In this document: positions 31,876 through 40,629 of the stretch, piece by piece
Numbering within the stretch: position 1 is the first letter of the stretch
Layout: every line of letters starts with the position of its first letter
DNA from: Sphingopyxis sp. MWB1
GTDB lineage: Bacteria; Pseudomonadota; Alphaproteobacteria; Sphingomonadales; Sphingomonadaceae
DNA: 64,000 bases
NCBI RefSeq assembly: GCF_000763945.1
Contig: NZ_JQFJ01000002.1
Coordinates: forward strand, 1-64,000
Reading direction: 5' to 3'
Notes under the pieces: model-generated
The model's database searches: none
The model's input: the letters and a program-made list of their open reading frames with translations, nothing else
What the model was told of the DNA's origin: nothing
Program-made: the position numbers and the translations under genes

Positions 31876-32289
31876 ATGGAAAACAGCGAAACTCCCAACG
31901 ACGTCCCCGCCGCTGCGGGCGAGGAAGCACCGTCCCGCCGCAAAATGCTGGCGCTGGGGGCTGTCGGCGTGTCGGCGGCGCTGACCATCCGGCCGGCTTT
32001 CGCGCAGACGGCGGCATCGGTGATGAATTGCCAGATTCCGGTGCCCGGCCCGCATGGCGTGGGGCAGTATATCGACCGCAACGGCCAGTTGGTTCCGCCG
32101 GGAACGAAGGATGCATTTCCCGGTTCGCCGCGGCCTTTTACGGGCGAGGAAGTCAAACGCGCCTTTCGGGGGCGCTCGCTGCCCGGGGCGACTTATGAAC
32201 AGTCGCAGGCCTATCTGAAATATATCCGGCGCTTGCAGGCGGGGCAGAGCGGCTTTACCTGCTACGCATCGATCCAGATGCCGCGCTGA
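31876..32289 (+). CDS. Hypothetical Tat-exported protein
   Basis: A 137-residue protein with a twin-arginine signal: PSRRKMLALGAVGVSAALT followed by IRPAFAQ and a likely AFA-QT cleavage near residue 44. The mature part (~93 residues) contains MNCQIPVPGPHGVGQYIDRN, FTGEEVKRAFRG and a C-terminal GFTCYASIQMPR with one of two cysteines. I do not recognise a family. Tat export suggests that it folds or binds a cofactor before crossing the membrane. It is divergent from phoR. Confidence 0.7.
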   Translation: MENSETPNDVPAAAGEEAPSRRKMLALGAVGVSAALTIRPAFAQTAASVMNCQIPVPGPHGVGQYIDRNGQLVPPGTKDAFPGSPRPFTGEEVKRAFRGRSLPGATYEQSQAYLKYIRRLQAGQSGFTCYASIQMPR

Positions 32290-32352
32290 CCCATCGCACC
32301 CCCCAATCCTGCGATGCACAAAGAGCCGGCATCGCAGACAAAGGGATAGAGT

Positions 32353-33360
32353 GTGAAACTAGCTTCGCTAAAGCATGGCCGCGACGGTCGCCTGGTCGTC
32401 GTATCCGACGATCTTGCCTGGTATGTCGATGCTACGCAGATTGCCCCGACACTGCAGGCCGCGCTCGACAATTGGGCCGAGGCTGCACCCCGGCTCGCGG
32501 CGCTTGCCAATGATCTCAACCATGATGCCATTCCCAAGGAGCGGTTCCACGAACGCGACGCGGCCTCGCCGCTGCCGCGGGCCTATCAATGGGCCGATGG
32601 CAGCGCCTATGTGAACCATGTGGCGCTGGTGCGGCAGGCGCGCGGCGCGGAAATGCCCGAAAGCTTCTGGCACGATCCGCTGATGTATCAGGGCGGAAGC
32701 GATGCCTTTCTTTCGCCGCGCGATCCGATCCCGCTCGGCGATCCTGCCTGGGGCTGCGACATGGAGGCCGAAGTGGTCGTCGTGACGGGCGATGTTCCCG
32801 CAGGCATTGACCCGGCTGCGGCGCGTGAGAAGATTTTGCTCGTCGGCCTGACCAATGACGTATCGCTGCGCGGGCTGATTCCCGCCGAGCTTGCCAAGGG
32901 CTTCGGCTTTTTCCAGTCAAAGCCGTCGAGCGCCATGTCGCCGGTATTCGTCACCCCCGATGCGCTGGGCGAACGCTGGAAGGACGGGAAGCTGCACGGC
33001 ACACTCAGTGTCGATCTCAATGGTCAGCCGCTGGGCCGGGCCGATGCCGGGGTCGACATGACCTTTGATTTCGGGGCGCTGATCGCCCATGCGGCCAAGA
33101 CGCGCAATCTGGGCGCGGGAACGATCATCGGATCGGGAACGGTCTCCAACCGCGACGCCGATGGCGGGCCGGGCAAGCCCATTTCCGAAGGCGGCCTGGG
33201 TTATAGCTGCCTTGCCGAAGTGCGGACGGTCGAAACCATTCAGCAGGGCGAGGCCAAAACGCCCTTCATGAAGGCGGGCGATACGGTCCGCATCTGGATG
33301 GACGATGATCGGCACCACAGCATCTTCGGCGCGATTGAACAGCAGGTCGTGGCCGTCTGA
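32353..33360 (+). CDS. Fumarylacetoacetate hydrolase family protein
   Basis: A 335-residue protein of the FAH superfamily, which cleaves C-C bonds or decarboxylates 1,3-diketo acids using Mg2+. The metal-binding acids are expected in CDMEAEVVVV (ExE) and in VGLTNDVSLRG. FFQSKPSSAMSPVFVTPDAL and GTIIGSGTVSNRD are conserved blocks of the longer, FAH-like two-domain members. It is probably involved in aromatic or amino acid catabolism, but no pathway neighbours help to name the substrate. A Rho-independent terminator follows. Confidence 0.84.
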   Translation: MKLASLKHGRDGRLVVVSDDLAWYVDATQIAPTLQAALDNWAEAAPRLAALANDLNHDAIPKERFHERDAASPLPRAYQWADGSAYVNHVALVRQARGAEMPESFWHDPLMYQGGSDAFLSPRDPIPLGDPAWGCDMEAEVVVVTGDVPAGIDPAAAREKILLVGLTNDVSLRGLIPAELAKGFGFFQSKPSSAMSPVFVTPDALGERWKDGKLHGTLSVDLNGQPLGRADAGVDMTFDFGALIAHAAKTRNLGAGTIIGSGTVSNRDADGGPGKPISEGGLGYSCLAEVRTVETIQQGEAKTPFMKAGDTVRIWMDDDRHHSIFGAIEQQVVAV

Positions 33361-33387
33361 TCCGGCCCGGTCTCGATGAAAAACAAG

Positions 33388-33424
33388 GGGGAAGGGCGGC
33401 AGGGCGCCGCGCCTTCCCCTTTTT
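33388..33424. terminator. Terminator between FAH gene and tadC
   Basis: The 8-bp stem GGGGAAGG / CCTTCCCC encloses an inner GCGGC/GCCGC stem and is followed by five T on the plus strand. On the minus strand a short A-rich stretch mirrors this. It separates the convergent FAH gene and tad operon. Confidence 0.75.
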
Positions 33425-33432
33425 CGTTTGGA

Positions 33433-34476
33433 CTATTGCCCGCCGCCCATCACGCCCGACGACATCACATCGCTGAGCGAGCAGGCCGCCGGACCCAGAA
33501 TGACGATGAACAGCACCGGCAGGATGAAAAGGATCAGCGGCACGGTCATGATCGCGGGCAGGCGCGCGGCCTTTTCCTCGGCACGCATCATGCGCTCGTT
33601 GCGGAATTCTGCCGAAAGGACGCGCAAGGCGCTGGCGAGCGGCGTGCCATATTTTTCGGTCTGGATCATGGTCGTCACCACGCCCTTCATCGCTTCCAGA
33701 TCGACGCGATAGGCGAGATTTTCAAACGCCTGCCGTCGTTCCGTCAAGAAGCCGAGTTCAATGGACGTGAGGGCAAATTCCTCCGCCAGTTCGGGATAGG
33801 CGCGGCCGAGTTCCTTTGCGACGCGGCTGAAGGCGGCGTCGACGGTCAGCCCCGCTTCGGCGCAGATGACGAGCAGGTCGAGCGCGTCGGGCAGCCCCTT
33901 GCGAATGGCGTCGGTGCGTTTTTGCCGCTTGTTCTGAACAAACAGGTCCGGAGCCTTGTAACCGAGCAGCAGCGCCACCATCACCGCGCCGGAGCGTTTG
34001 AAGGGCGTCCAGTCGGGGAAATAGTTAACGACATAAACCAGAAGGGCAACCAGACCGCCCAGCGCGATTGGCAGCACCATCCGGCCAAAGATAACGGCGA
34101 CGGCCATATCCTTGGAGCGAATACCGGCCTGCGCCAGCTTTTGCTGCACATCCTTGACCTGTTCCTCTTGCAACACTTGCAGGCGGCCGAGGAAACTGCG
34201 CAACTTGTCGGTGGTTTCATTTTTCCGCACCAGGCGCGCGCGACGCTTTGTCGTTGAAGCGGTAATGCCGGCCTTGAGCTGTTCACGGCGCTCGTTCAGC
34301 GCCTTGACGCGGCGCGTCATCGGATCGCGAACCGTCATCGCGCCATAGACGGCGATAACGGCGGCAAAGACGCCAACGGCGGAAAGGATGGTCGCCGCCC
34401 AGATGACGTCGATGCCGAGCAGCTTGGGACCGGGCTGTGCTCCCGTAAAGGCGCTGAGGAGAAGGTTGATGTTCAT
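33433..34476 (-). CDS. tadC: Tad pilus membrane protein TadC
   Basis: A 347-residue type II secretion F-domain protein. Hydrophobic segments near residues 22-45, 130-150, 160-180 and 310-335 flank a cytoplasmic F domain with GLPDALDLLVICAEAGLTVDAAFSRVA and ELGFLTERRQAFENLAYRVD. With TadB it forms the inner membrane platform of the tight adherence (Flp) pilus. It is the last gene of the cluster on this strand, 12 bp after tadB. Confidence 0.92.
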   Translation of the reverse strand: MNINLLLSAFTGAQPGPKLLGIDVIWAATILSAVGVFAAVIAVYGAMTVRDPMTRRVKALNERREQLKAGITASTTKRRARLVRKNETTDKLRSFLGRLQVLQEEQVKDVQQKLAQAGIRSKDMAVAVIFGRMVLPIALGGLVALLVYVVNYFPDWTPFKRSGAVMVALLLGYKAPDLFVQNKRQKRTDAIRKGLPDALDLLVICAEAGLTVDAAFSRVAKELGRAYPELAEEFALTSIELGFLTERRQAFENLAYRVDLEAMKGVVTTMIQTEKYGTPLASALRVLSAEFRNERMMRAEEKAARLPAIMTVPLILFILPVLFIVILGPAACSLSDVMSSGVMGGGQ

Positions 34477-34488
34477 GGCCTTTCCCCC

Positions 34489-35460
34489 TTATATTTCGAA
34501 GCTGATCATGCGGGACATGATGAAGACGCCGATGCCCATCCACGTCAGCCCGCCCAACCCTGCGATGATCAACCGATCTTCATAGAAAAAGCCCTGAAGA
34601 TATTCGGGATTCATCATCCAGACGATGCCAAAGACGAAAAAGGGCAGCGCGCCGACGATATAGGCGGAGGCCTTGGCCTCCGACGACATGGCGCGGATTT
34701 TGAGCTTCATCTGAGCACGTTTCCTGAGCACATCCGACAGATTGGCGAGCGTTTCGGCAAGGTTGCCGCCCGTTTCGCGCTGGATGGCGATGGAGATGCA
34801 GAAGAACTGAAACTCGGGCGTGCCCAGCATATCCGCTGTTTCCTGCAGCGCGGCTTCCATCGTGTTGCCGATGCGGATGCGTTCGACGACGCCCTTGAAC
34901 TCTTCGCCCACCGGCCCCGGCAATTCCTGACTGACGACCTGGAAGGTTTCGGTCACGGGAAGGCCGGATTTAAGGCCTCGCACCAGAAGGTCGATGGCGT
35001 CCGGAAAGCGGGCGTTGAAGGCGGCCACCCGCTTGTTGATCAAAAATCCGGTCACGGTATAGGGCAGGCCGATGGCGGCCAACAGCCCGATCATCAGGCT
35101 GAGCACCGGCGGCGAGCGCATCAACAGCATGAAGCCCGTGGCGAAAATGAACAGTCCCATCGATGCCAACATATATTGGGTAATGGTCCATCCGCGCCCG
35201 GTGCGGCGCAAGCGAAGCTCCATCTGGTCCCGCTGCGGCATAAGGGCCGATAGGCCCCCTTCGCCTTTGCGATTGACGGCCTGAATTGTCTTGCGCATCT
35301 GCGCTGCCACCACCGCTTCTGCCGAAGCGGCGTGGCGATCCTTGACCGCTCCCAGCCGCCGGCTTTTCGCCTTGGCGGGCGAAGGACCGCCCAAAGCCAT
35401 GGCGAGCAACGCGAAGGCCGATATGGCAGCGCCGACAATGAGGAGTATCGGAAGGGTCAT
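34489..35460 (-). CDS. tadB: Tad pilus membrane protein TadB
   Basis: A 323-residue type II secretion F-domain protein. It has an N-terminal helix (ILLIVGAAISAFALLAM), further spans near 100-135 and two C-terminal helices. The F-domain motif is FPDAIDLLVRGLKSGLPVTETFQVVSQEL, with AIQRETGGNLAETLANLSDVLR. It is TadC's partner in the pilus platform. The ATG at 35460 is preferred over a TTG at 35487. Only about 70 bp separate it from the upstream cpaE stop, so the cpaF ATPase gene usually found here is absent. Confidence 0.92.
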   Translation of the reverse strand: MTLPILLIVGAAISAFALLAMALGGPSPAKAKSRRLGAVKDRHAASAEAVVAAQMRKTIQAVNRKGEGGLSALMPQRDQMELRLRRTGRGWTITQYMLASMGLFIFATGFMLLMRSPPVLSLMIGLLAAIGLPYTVTGFLINKRVAAFNARFPDAIDLLVRGLKSGLPVTETFQVVSQELPGPVGEEFKGVVERIRIGNTMEAALQETADMLGTPEFQFFCISIAIQRETGGNLAETLANLSDVLRKRAQMKLKIRAMSSEAKASAYIVGALPFFVFGIVWMMNPEYLQGFFYEDRLIIAGLGGLTWMGIGVFIMSRMISFEI

Positions 35461-35529
35461 GGTTGTTATTCGTCCCGTCTCCGGCAACTGGAGGCAGGGC
35501 GCCGTCAGCCGCCGCCCGCTCCGTCGCCG

Positions 35530-36795
35530 CTATTTGGCGCTTTTTTTGCTCCGGCGGCTCAGTCCGGCGAGCTTGCCCAGAAGCGAATTGCCGCCCTTGG
35601 CCTGATCCGCGCCCTGCACGCCATTGCTGTCCGATCCGTCGAGAACCAGCTGCATCAGATTGCTCCAGACCTGGCTGGCCTTGGTGCCTTTGCAGATTTC
35701 GGCATAGGATTTGCCCAGCTTGGCGGCCTGGCTCATCAACTTGGGGTCAAAAGGCACGACGATGTCGATTTCGCGCTCGATCGACGATTCAAACTCCTTG
35801 CGCGACAATTCGCCGACGCTCGTCTGGAATTTGTTCGCGACCAGAATGACACGGGCACTCGGCACATTCTGTTTGAACCAGGACAAGAGCCGAATGGTGT
35901 CGCGCGCCGCGGCAAGCGTTACGTCGCTGACCAGAACAATGGTTCCCGCTTCGGACACCAGGTGTGGGAAGGGAATGAGAACCTGTCGCGGAATATCGAC
36001 AATTGTAACTTCAAAGGCGTTGCGCAGCTCTTCCTCAAGCTGGAAATAAGCCGATCCGTCGGTGAGAACCGGCTGATGAATTGGCGCTTCGGCCGAGAGC
36101 AGGCTGAGCTTGTCCGAGGCGCGAACCATGGCGCGTTCGATGAACAGCCCGTCGATGCGGCTGGGATTGTCGATGGCATCGATCAGCCCGCGGCCGGGTT
36201 CAAGATCAAGCGTCAGCGCGCCGGTGCCGAAATGCACATCGAGATCCAGCAGTGCTGTCTGGCGGTCGCCTTGTTCGCTCATCGCCCAGGCGAGCGATGT
36301 CGACACCATCGAGGCGCCTACGCCGCCCCGTACTCCGACGACAGCGGCCAGATGGTGCGGCTTGTCATCCATCATGTCCATCTGCTTGGGCGCAGAGAGC
36401 AAAGCCTGCGCCATGGTGAGCGATTCGCGCAGCTGGTCGAGCGACAGCGGCTTCAGCAGATAATCCTGAATCCCGCTCGACAGAAGGTCGCGGTAAAGGC
36501 GTACGTCATTGACCTGCCCCGCCGCGATCACCACCGTTCCGGGTTCGCAAACCTCAGCGAGCGCGTTGATGTCATTGATAGGATCGCCCGATTCCGACAT
36601 GTCGACGAACAGGATGTTCGGACTGGCGGAAACCGACAGCGATTGCACCGCGTTGCGCAGGCCGCCCTTGTTGCACTTTTCCATCGGCCAGCCCATGTCA
36701 TTGGCGGCCACGCGGATCAGCTCCAGTGTGTCATCGTCGCAGACAAAGGCGTTGAAAGGGTCGCGTACCCCCGTCGGCTTGAACGGAGCGTTCAC
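35530..36795 (-). CDS. cpaE: Pilus assembly ATPase CpaE/TadZ
   Basis: A 421-residue protein with an N-terminal receiver-like domain (ILFVDMSESGDPIND, about 60-75) and a ParA/MinD-type ATPase domain. The deviant Walker A is VVGVRGGVGASMVSTSLAW (about 152-170), followed by ALLDLDVHFGTGALTLDLE and TIVLVSDVTLAAARD. It localises the Tad/Flp pilus machine to the pole. It starts with an ATGA overlap with the cpaD stop. The downstream neighbour should be cpaF but is tadB. Confidence 0.92.
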   Translation of the reverse strand: MNAPFKPTGVRDPFNAFVCDDDTLELIRVAANDMGWPMEKCNKGGLRNAVQSLSVSASPNILFVDMSESGDPINDINALAEVCEPGTVVIAAGQVNDVRLYRDLLSSGIQDYLLKPLSLDQLRESLTMAQALLSAPKQMDMMDDKPHHLAAVVGVRGGVGASMVSTSLAWAMSEQGDRQTALLDLDVHFGTGALTLDLEPGRGLIDAIDNPSRIDGLFIERAMVRASDKLSLLSAEAPIHQPVLTDGSAYFQLEEELRNAFEVTIVDIPRQVLIPFPHLVSEAGTIVLVSDVTLAAARDTIRLLSWFKQNVPSARVILVANKFQTSVGELSRKEFESSIEREIDIVVPFDPKLMSQAAKLGKSYAEICKGTKASQVWSNLMQLVLDGSDSNGVQGADQAKGGNSLLGKLAGLSRRSKKSAK

Positions 36796-37439
36796 TGGCT
36801 TCCTCCCCCATTGTTGGTCGTTTCGCCGCGCAGTTCGCCTGCGCCGGTGGGTGTTTTCTCACGATAGGTTTTGATCGCCCGCGTGGCGGCGGCGGGATCA
36901 TAGCTTTCGTTGCGCGCACCCTTGATCAGATCATTGGGGTCGGCGACCATCGCGGCCAGATTGGCGTTCGTCGCGCAGCCATAGTTGGACGATGTGGCAT
37001 TATTGGGATTGATCGAGGATTTGCTCGACCAGTCGGGGCAGCCGGGGACATGAGCCGTTGCGCGCGTCACGACGATACGCAAATGCCCCGGCGGCACCGC
37101 GCCGGTGGTGACGGGCACGTCCTTGCTGACAAGCAAGCCGCGCCGTGCAAGCATCGCGCGCACCGTTTCCTGGGCGGCATCGCTGCCATAGGTGGAGGTA
37201 TCTTCGATGGCGATCCGGTCGCCGTAGCGCACGCCCATGGCGTCGAGCCAGCCTTGCAGCCGTCCCTGTTCGCTGGGGCCAAGATCGCCCCCCGTCGCGG
37301 CGACGTCGAACTGATAATTTTGCATCTTTACGACCGGCTGGTGCACCGAATCGAGGCTGCGATTGCTATGCGCGCTGCCCGTGCATCCGGCGAGGGTGGT
37401 CGCGAAAGCGAGGGCGGTCCAAGTGGCAATATTTTTCAT
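36792..37439 (-). CDS. cpaD: Pilus assembly lipoprotein CpaD
   Basis: A 215-residue lipoprotein of the CpaD family. The signal peptide ends in a lipobox TTLAGC at about residues 14-19. The central domain has RLQGWLDAMGVRYGDRIAIED and HLRIVVTRATAHVPGCPDW, then NYGCATNANLAAMVADPNDL, which is diagnostic for CpaD. It assists the CpaC secretin in the outer membrane. The ATG at 37439 has AGGAG at a 7-bp distance, whereas the ATG at 37445 would have almost no spacing. Confidence 0.92.
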   Translation of the reverse strand: MKNIATWTALAFATTLAGCTGSAHSNRSLDSVHQPVVKMQNYQFDVAATGGDLGPSEQGRLQGWLDAMGVRYGDRIAIEDTSTYGSDAAQETVRAMLARRGLLVSKDVPVTTGAVPPGHLRIVVTRATAHVPGCPDWSSKSSINPNNATSSNYGCATNANLAAMVADPNDLIKGARNESYDPAAATRAIKTYREKTPTGAGELRGETTNNGGGSQ

Positions 37440-37464
37440 CGTCATGCTCCTGAAAAGCAGCGCA

Positions 37465-38946
37465 TCAGTTAAAGCTGAAGCCCGGCGACACCGCATCGTC
37501 GCCGCGCAGCCGGGCGGCATCGCCCGCCGAGGTGTCGAGGCGCGGCTTGGGCCGTTCCCCGCCGGTTTGCCCGTCGCTCGTCTGGCCCACAAACAGCCGC
37601 GCGGCATCATTGGCATCGCGATAGGCATCGGTCGGCAGCTTGATCTCGTTCGCCGAGACGGGATTGACCAGATAGGGGGTGACGACGATTACCAACTCGG
37701 TCTCGCCGCGCCGGAAGCTGTCGGATTTGAACAAATTGCCCAGGATCGGCACGTCGCCCAGCCCCGGCATCTTGTCGATCGCGCCGATTGAGCGATTGTT
37801 CATCAGGCCCGCGATCATGAAGCTTTCGCCCGAACCGAGTTCGACCGTCGTTTCCGCGCGGCGAACGGTAAGGGCTGGGATCTGGAACCCCTCCATTTCG
37901 ATCGCGCCCTCGGTGGACAGCTCCGAAACCTCGGGCCGTACGCGCAAGCTGATGCGACCGTTCGACAAGACCGTGGGGGTGTAAGCGAGGCTGACGCCAT
38001 ATTTGCGATATTCGATAGTCGTTCCGGCGATGGGGATCGGAAATTCGCCGCCCGCAAGGAAGTCGGCGGTTTCGCCCGAAATGGCGGTCAGATTGGGTTG
38101 CGCCAATGTGGCCACCATTCCCGAACGCTCACCCATGTCGAGCGAGGCGATCAGGTCGAGGCCGAACAGGCGCCCCGCACCCGCAAGGCTGCGAACGCCG
38201 CTGGGGGTCGTTATCTCATAGGTTCTTCCCGTCACCGGGGGTTCCCCCTCGCCGGGATAAAGAATATTGCCCGCCCGGCGACCACTGAAGACACCGCCAA
38301 GAAAGCCATTGCCCAGCGGACCGTCGCGGTCGCGGGTCAAGAGGTTGCCGCTCATTTCCTTCACCAACGAGCGGTTGACCTCGGCAATGCGCACCTGCAG
38401 ATTGACCTGCAGCGGCGTCGCGGTGCGCAGGCGGGACAGGACTTTGGTTCCTTCGCCGACAAAGGCCTGAACCAGCCGTTCGGCTTCGGCGGCATCGTCG
38501 GGCGATTGCACCGTCCCCGTCAGCAGCACAAAGCCGTTCATCGTGTTCGAGGTGATATTGGCATCGGGCATGGCGAGCGAAAGCATCTGGCCGATGGTTT
38601 CGATATTATTGCCGACGCGCGCGATGGTCGAATAGACGACCCGCCCGCTGGCGTCGGTGGCATAGATGCTCGTTTCCCCCGGCTTTTTACCGAAAATATA
38701 AAGCTGCCGGCTTGATCGCACCTGCACATCGGCCACCTCGTCATTGGCGACAAAAATGTCGCTCATGGCGGTGGGCAGGCTGATCAGCCGGCCCCGACCG
38801 ACCGACAGGTCGATGCTCTGGTTGGCGTTCTGGGTACCCTGCGCCGCCGCGGGCCGGGCAGGCGCCCCCACCAATGTCGCGGTGACGAGACTTATGGCAA
38901 GGGTGCGGGCGAGCGCCGACCCTGCAAGCTTCGCTTTGATGGTCAT
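37465..38946 (-). CDS. cpaC: Tad pilus outer membrane secretin CpaC/RcpA
   Basis: A 493-residue secretin. A signal peptide (about 1-35) is followed by the pilus N-terminal domain (QSIDLSVGRGRLISLPTAMSD, VYSTIARVG), a BON-like segment (NGFVLLTGTVQSPDDAAEAERL) and the secretin domain (ATPLQVNLQVRIAEVNRSLV, GETADFLAGGEFPIPI, FMIAGLMNN, ELVIVVTPYLVNPV). It forms the outer membrane channel for the Flp pilus. It begins 1 nt after the cpaB stop. Confidence 0.94.
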   Translation of the reverse strand: MTIKAKLAGSALARTLAISLVTATLVGAPARPAAAQGTQNANQSIDLSVGRGRLISLPTAMSDIFVANDEVADVQVRSSRQLYIFGKKPGETSIYATDASGRVVYSTIARVGNNIETIGQMLSLAMPDANITSNTMNGFVLLTGTVQSPDDAAEAERLVQAFVGEGTKVLSRLRTATPLQVNLQVRIAEVNRSLVKEMSGNLLTRDRDGPLGNGFLGGVFSGRRAGNILYPGEGEPPVTGRTYEITTPSGVRSLAGAGRLFGLDLIASLDMGERSGMVATLAQPNLTAISGETADFLAGGEFPIPIAGTTIEYRKYGVSLAYTPTVLSNGRISLRVRPEVSELSTEGAIEMEGFQIPALTVRRAETTVELGSGESFMIAGLMNNRSIGAIDKMPGLGDVPILGNLFKSDSFRRGETELVIVVTPYLVNPVSANEIKLPTDAYRDANDAARLFVGQTSDGQTGGERPKPRLDTSAGDAARLRGDDAVSPGFSFN

Positions 38947-38947
38947 C

Positions 38948-39997
38948 TTATTTCCCCCCGACCGGAACTTCGGTCACCTTGTCACCCCGCGTCACACGGA
39001 CGACCGGGCCGCGCGGCGCTGGCGCCGCGATGCTGGCCGCCGGCATGGCGGGCGCCGACATATTGGCTGGCGCATTGGCGTTTGACTGCTGACGCGGCAC
39101 AGAGACGCGGCCGCGCACCGGAACCCAAAAGCGCGAAACATCGCCCCCGGTGGTGGCAGAGGAACGACCGCTGGTAGGACGCGCGGCCGCTTCGGCCATC
39201 ATCTTGCGCTCGGCGGCGCTGCCGCCTTTGGTCGGCACGCTTACCTCGCCCGAGGCAATGGCAGCGTCGAGTTCACCGGCGCTTTCGGCCAGCGGCCGCA
39301 AAGCGAGCGACAATTTGCCCATATTCTGGGCGACGGCGATTTTTTCGGCGATTTCCGGGGTTGCTTCAAGCGTCACCGAACCAAAGGTCAGAACCTCGGT
39401 TTTGCCTTCCTCATTCGCGGCATTATAGCGCTGATCCGTCGCGAGGACGCGGACATTGCGGACAATGGTTTCGGCGGTGAAAAGCTGATCATCCGGATAG
39501 GAGCCGCCTTCCTTGACCTCGAGTTCCTGCGCGAGCACGACATCGACGCGGTCGCCGGGAAAGACAAAACCCGCCACGCCCTGTTCGTGCGAGACCTTCA
39601 CGGTTACAGCGCGCATGCCGGGACCAAGGGCGGCGGCGAGGAAGCCGCGATCATCCGGGTGGACGAGTGCCCCCTGCGTCAACGGTTGGCCTGCCGTGAT
39701 CGGGAACCGAACGACCGTTCCCACCAGCGCCTGCGTATCGGTCTTGTCCTTCAGGAAATAGGCGCTTTCCACCAACTCCTTGGGCCAGGGCTGAAAGCGA
39801 AAGCTGTCGGGGCCGATAATCGTCCCGGTCGGCAATTGCCGTGTCGCCACCAAAATCATCGGGCCATCGATCTGCGGCGCGGCTGCAGCGCGCGCTTCAG
39901 GCGCGGAAGAGCCGCGCATCATCATATTGACCCCCAGCGCGGCGCCTATGGCAATCACCAGCGCGCCAGCAATCAGTATTAATTTTCGCGTATCCAT
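38948..39997 (-). CDS. cpaB: Flp pilus assembly protein CpaB/RcpC
   Basis: A 349-residue protein with an N-terminal membrane anchor (KLILIAGALVIAIGAALGVNM) and a SAF domain (ILVATRQLPTGTIIGPDSFRF, RFPITAGQPLTQGAL) followed by MRAVTVKVSHEQGVAGFVFPGDRVDVVL, the CpaB signature. It is a periplasmic pilus assembly factor. The C-terminal tail is proline/alanine-rich (MSAPAMPAASIAAPAPRGP). The ATG at 39997 (MDTRKLILIAG) was chosen over 40024. Confidence 0.92.
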   Translation of the reverse strand: MDTRKLILIAGALVIAIGAALGVNMMMRGSSAPEARAAAAPQIDGPMILVATRQLPTGTIIGPDSFRFQPWPKELVESAYFLKDKTDTQALVGTVVRFPITAGQPLTQGALVHPDDRGFLAAALGPGMRAVTVKVSHEQGVAGFVFPGDRVDVVLAQELEVKEGGSYPDDQLFTAETIVRNVRVLATDQRYNAANEEGKTEVLTFGSVTLEATPEIAEKIAVAQNMGKLSLALRPLAESAGELDAAIASGEVSVPTKGGSAAERKMMAEAAARPTSGRSSATTGGDVSRFWVPVRGRVSVPRQQSNANAPANMSAPAMPAASIAAPAPRGPVVRVTRGDKVTEVPVGGK

Positions 39998-40045
39998 GAC
40001 GATTAGTCGCCCTCCTGCACCCACCAGAGATGGCTGAGCCTGCCC

Positions 40046-40534
40046 TCAGCTCGCTCCGATAGCCTCAAACTGGTTAAAATAATGTTGGTGAAGCGCCCAA
40101 AGTCCGGCGGCGGCAATCGCCACGCCGTACGGCACTTGCTGTGACATGGCCGATGGACGCCATTTATGCTGGATCAACAGGATGATCGACAGCAGCCCCC
40201 CGGCAATCGCCATGATGGTAAGCGTCGGCAGCATCAGCGGAAGCGAGACCCATAACATAACAGCCCCGATCATCTTGACGTCGCCGCCGCCCATCGCGCC
40301 GATTGCAAATAATCCCAGGAAAAGCAGAAACACCGCAAAGGCCGCCCCGGCCTGCATGAGCATGTCGGGCCAGGGGGCAAGCCCGCTGGCGACCCAGAAA
40401 AGGGGCGCGAGTGCGGCCATGGCCAGGTTGAGGCGGTTCGAGATGGTGCGCGATCGCACGTCGCTGATCGCTGCCGCGATCATCAAGGCGGCCAGCGCGG
40501 TCATAAGCCCCAGTGCAATCCATTTACTGTCCAT
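40046..40534 (-). CDS. cpaA: Prepilin peptidase CpaA/TadV
   Basis: A 162-residue aspartic prepilin peptidase of the A24 family, five to six membrane helices. The two catalytic aspartates are in AISDVRSRTISNRLN (about residue 25) and GAMGGGDVKMIG (about 86). It would cleave Flp prepilin before assembly. It is the first gene of the cluster on this strand. No flp/pilA pilin gene lies in the short gap before the next divergent gene. Confidence 0.92.
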   Translation of the reverse strand: MDSKWIALGLMTALAALMIAAAISDVRSRTISNRLNLAMAALAPLFWVASGLAPWPDMLMQAGAAFAVFLLFLGLFAIGAMGGGDVKMIGAVMLWVSLPLMLPTLTIMAIAGGLLSIILLIQHKWRPSAMSQQVPYGVAIAAAGLWALHQHYFNQFEAIGAS

Positions 40535-40629
40535 GACAAAGGGGTTAGCGACTATGGCTTACCAAATAGTAACCTTGTCTTTCCGCGCTTGGCCTTGCAA
40601 TCGCGCGGCAAGCCGATATGCGGCGACGC

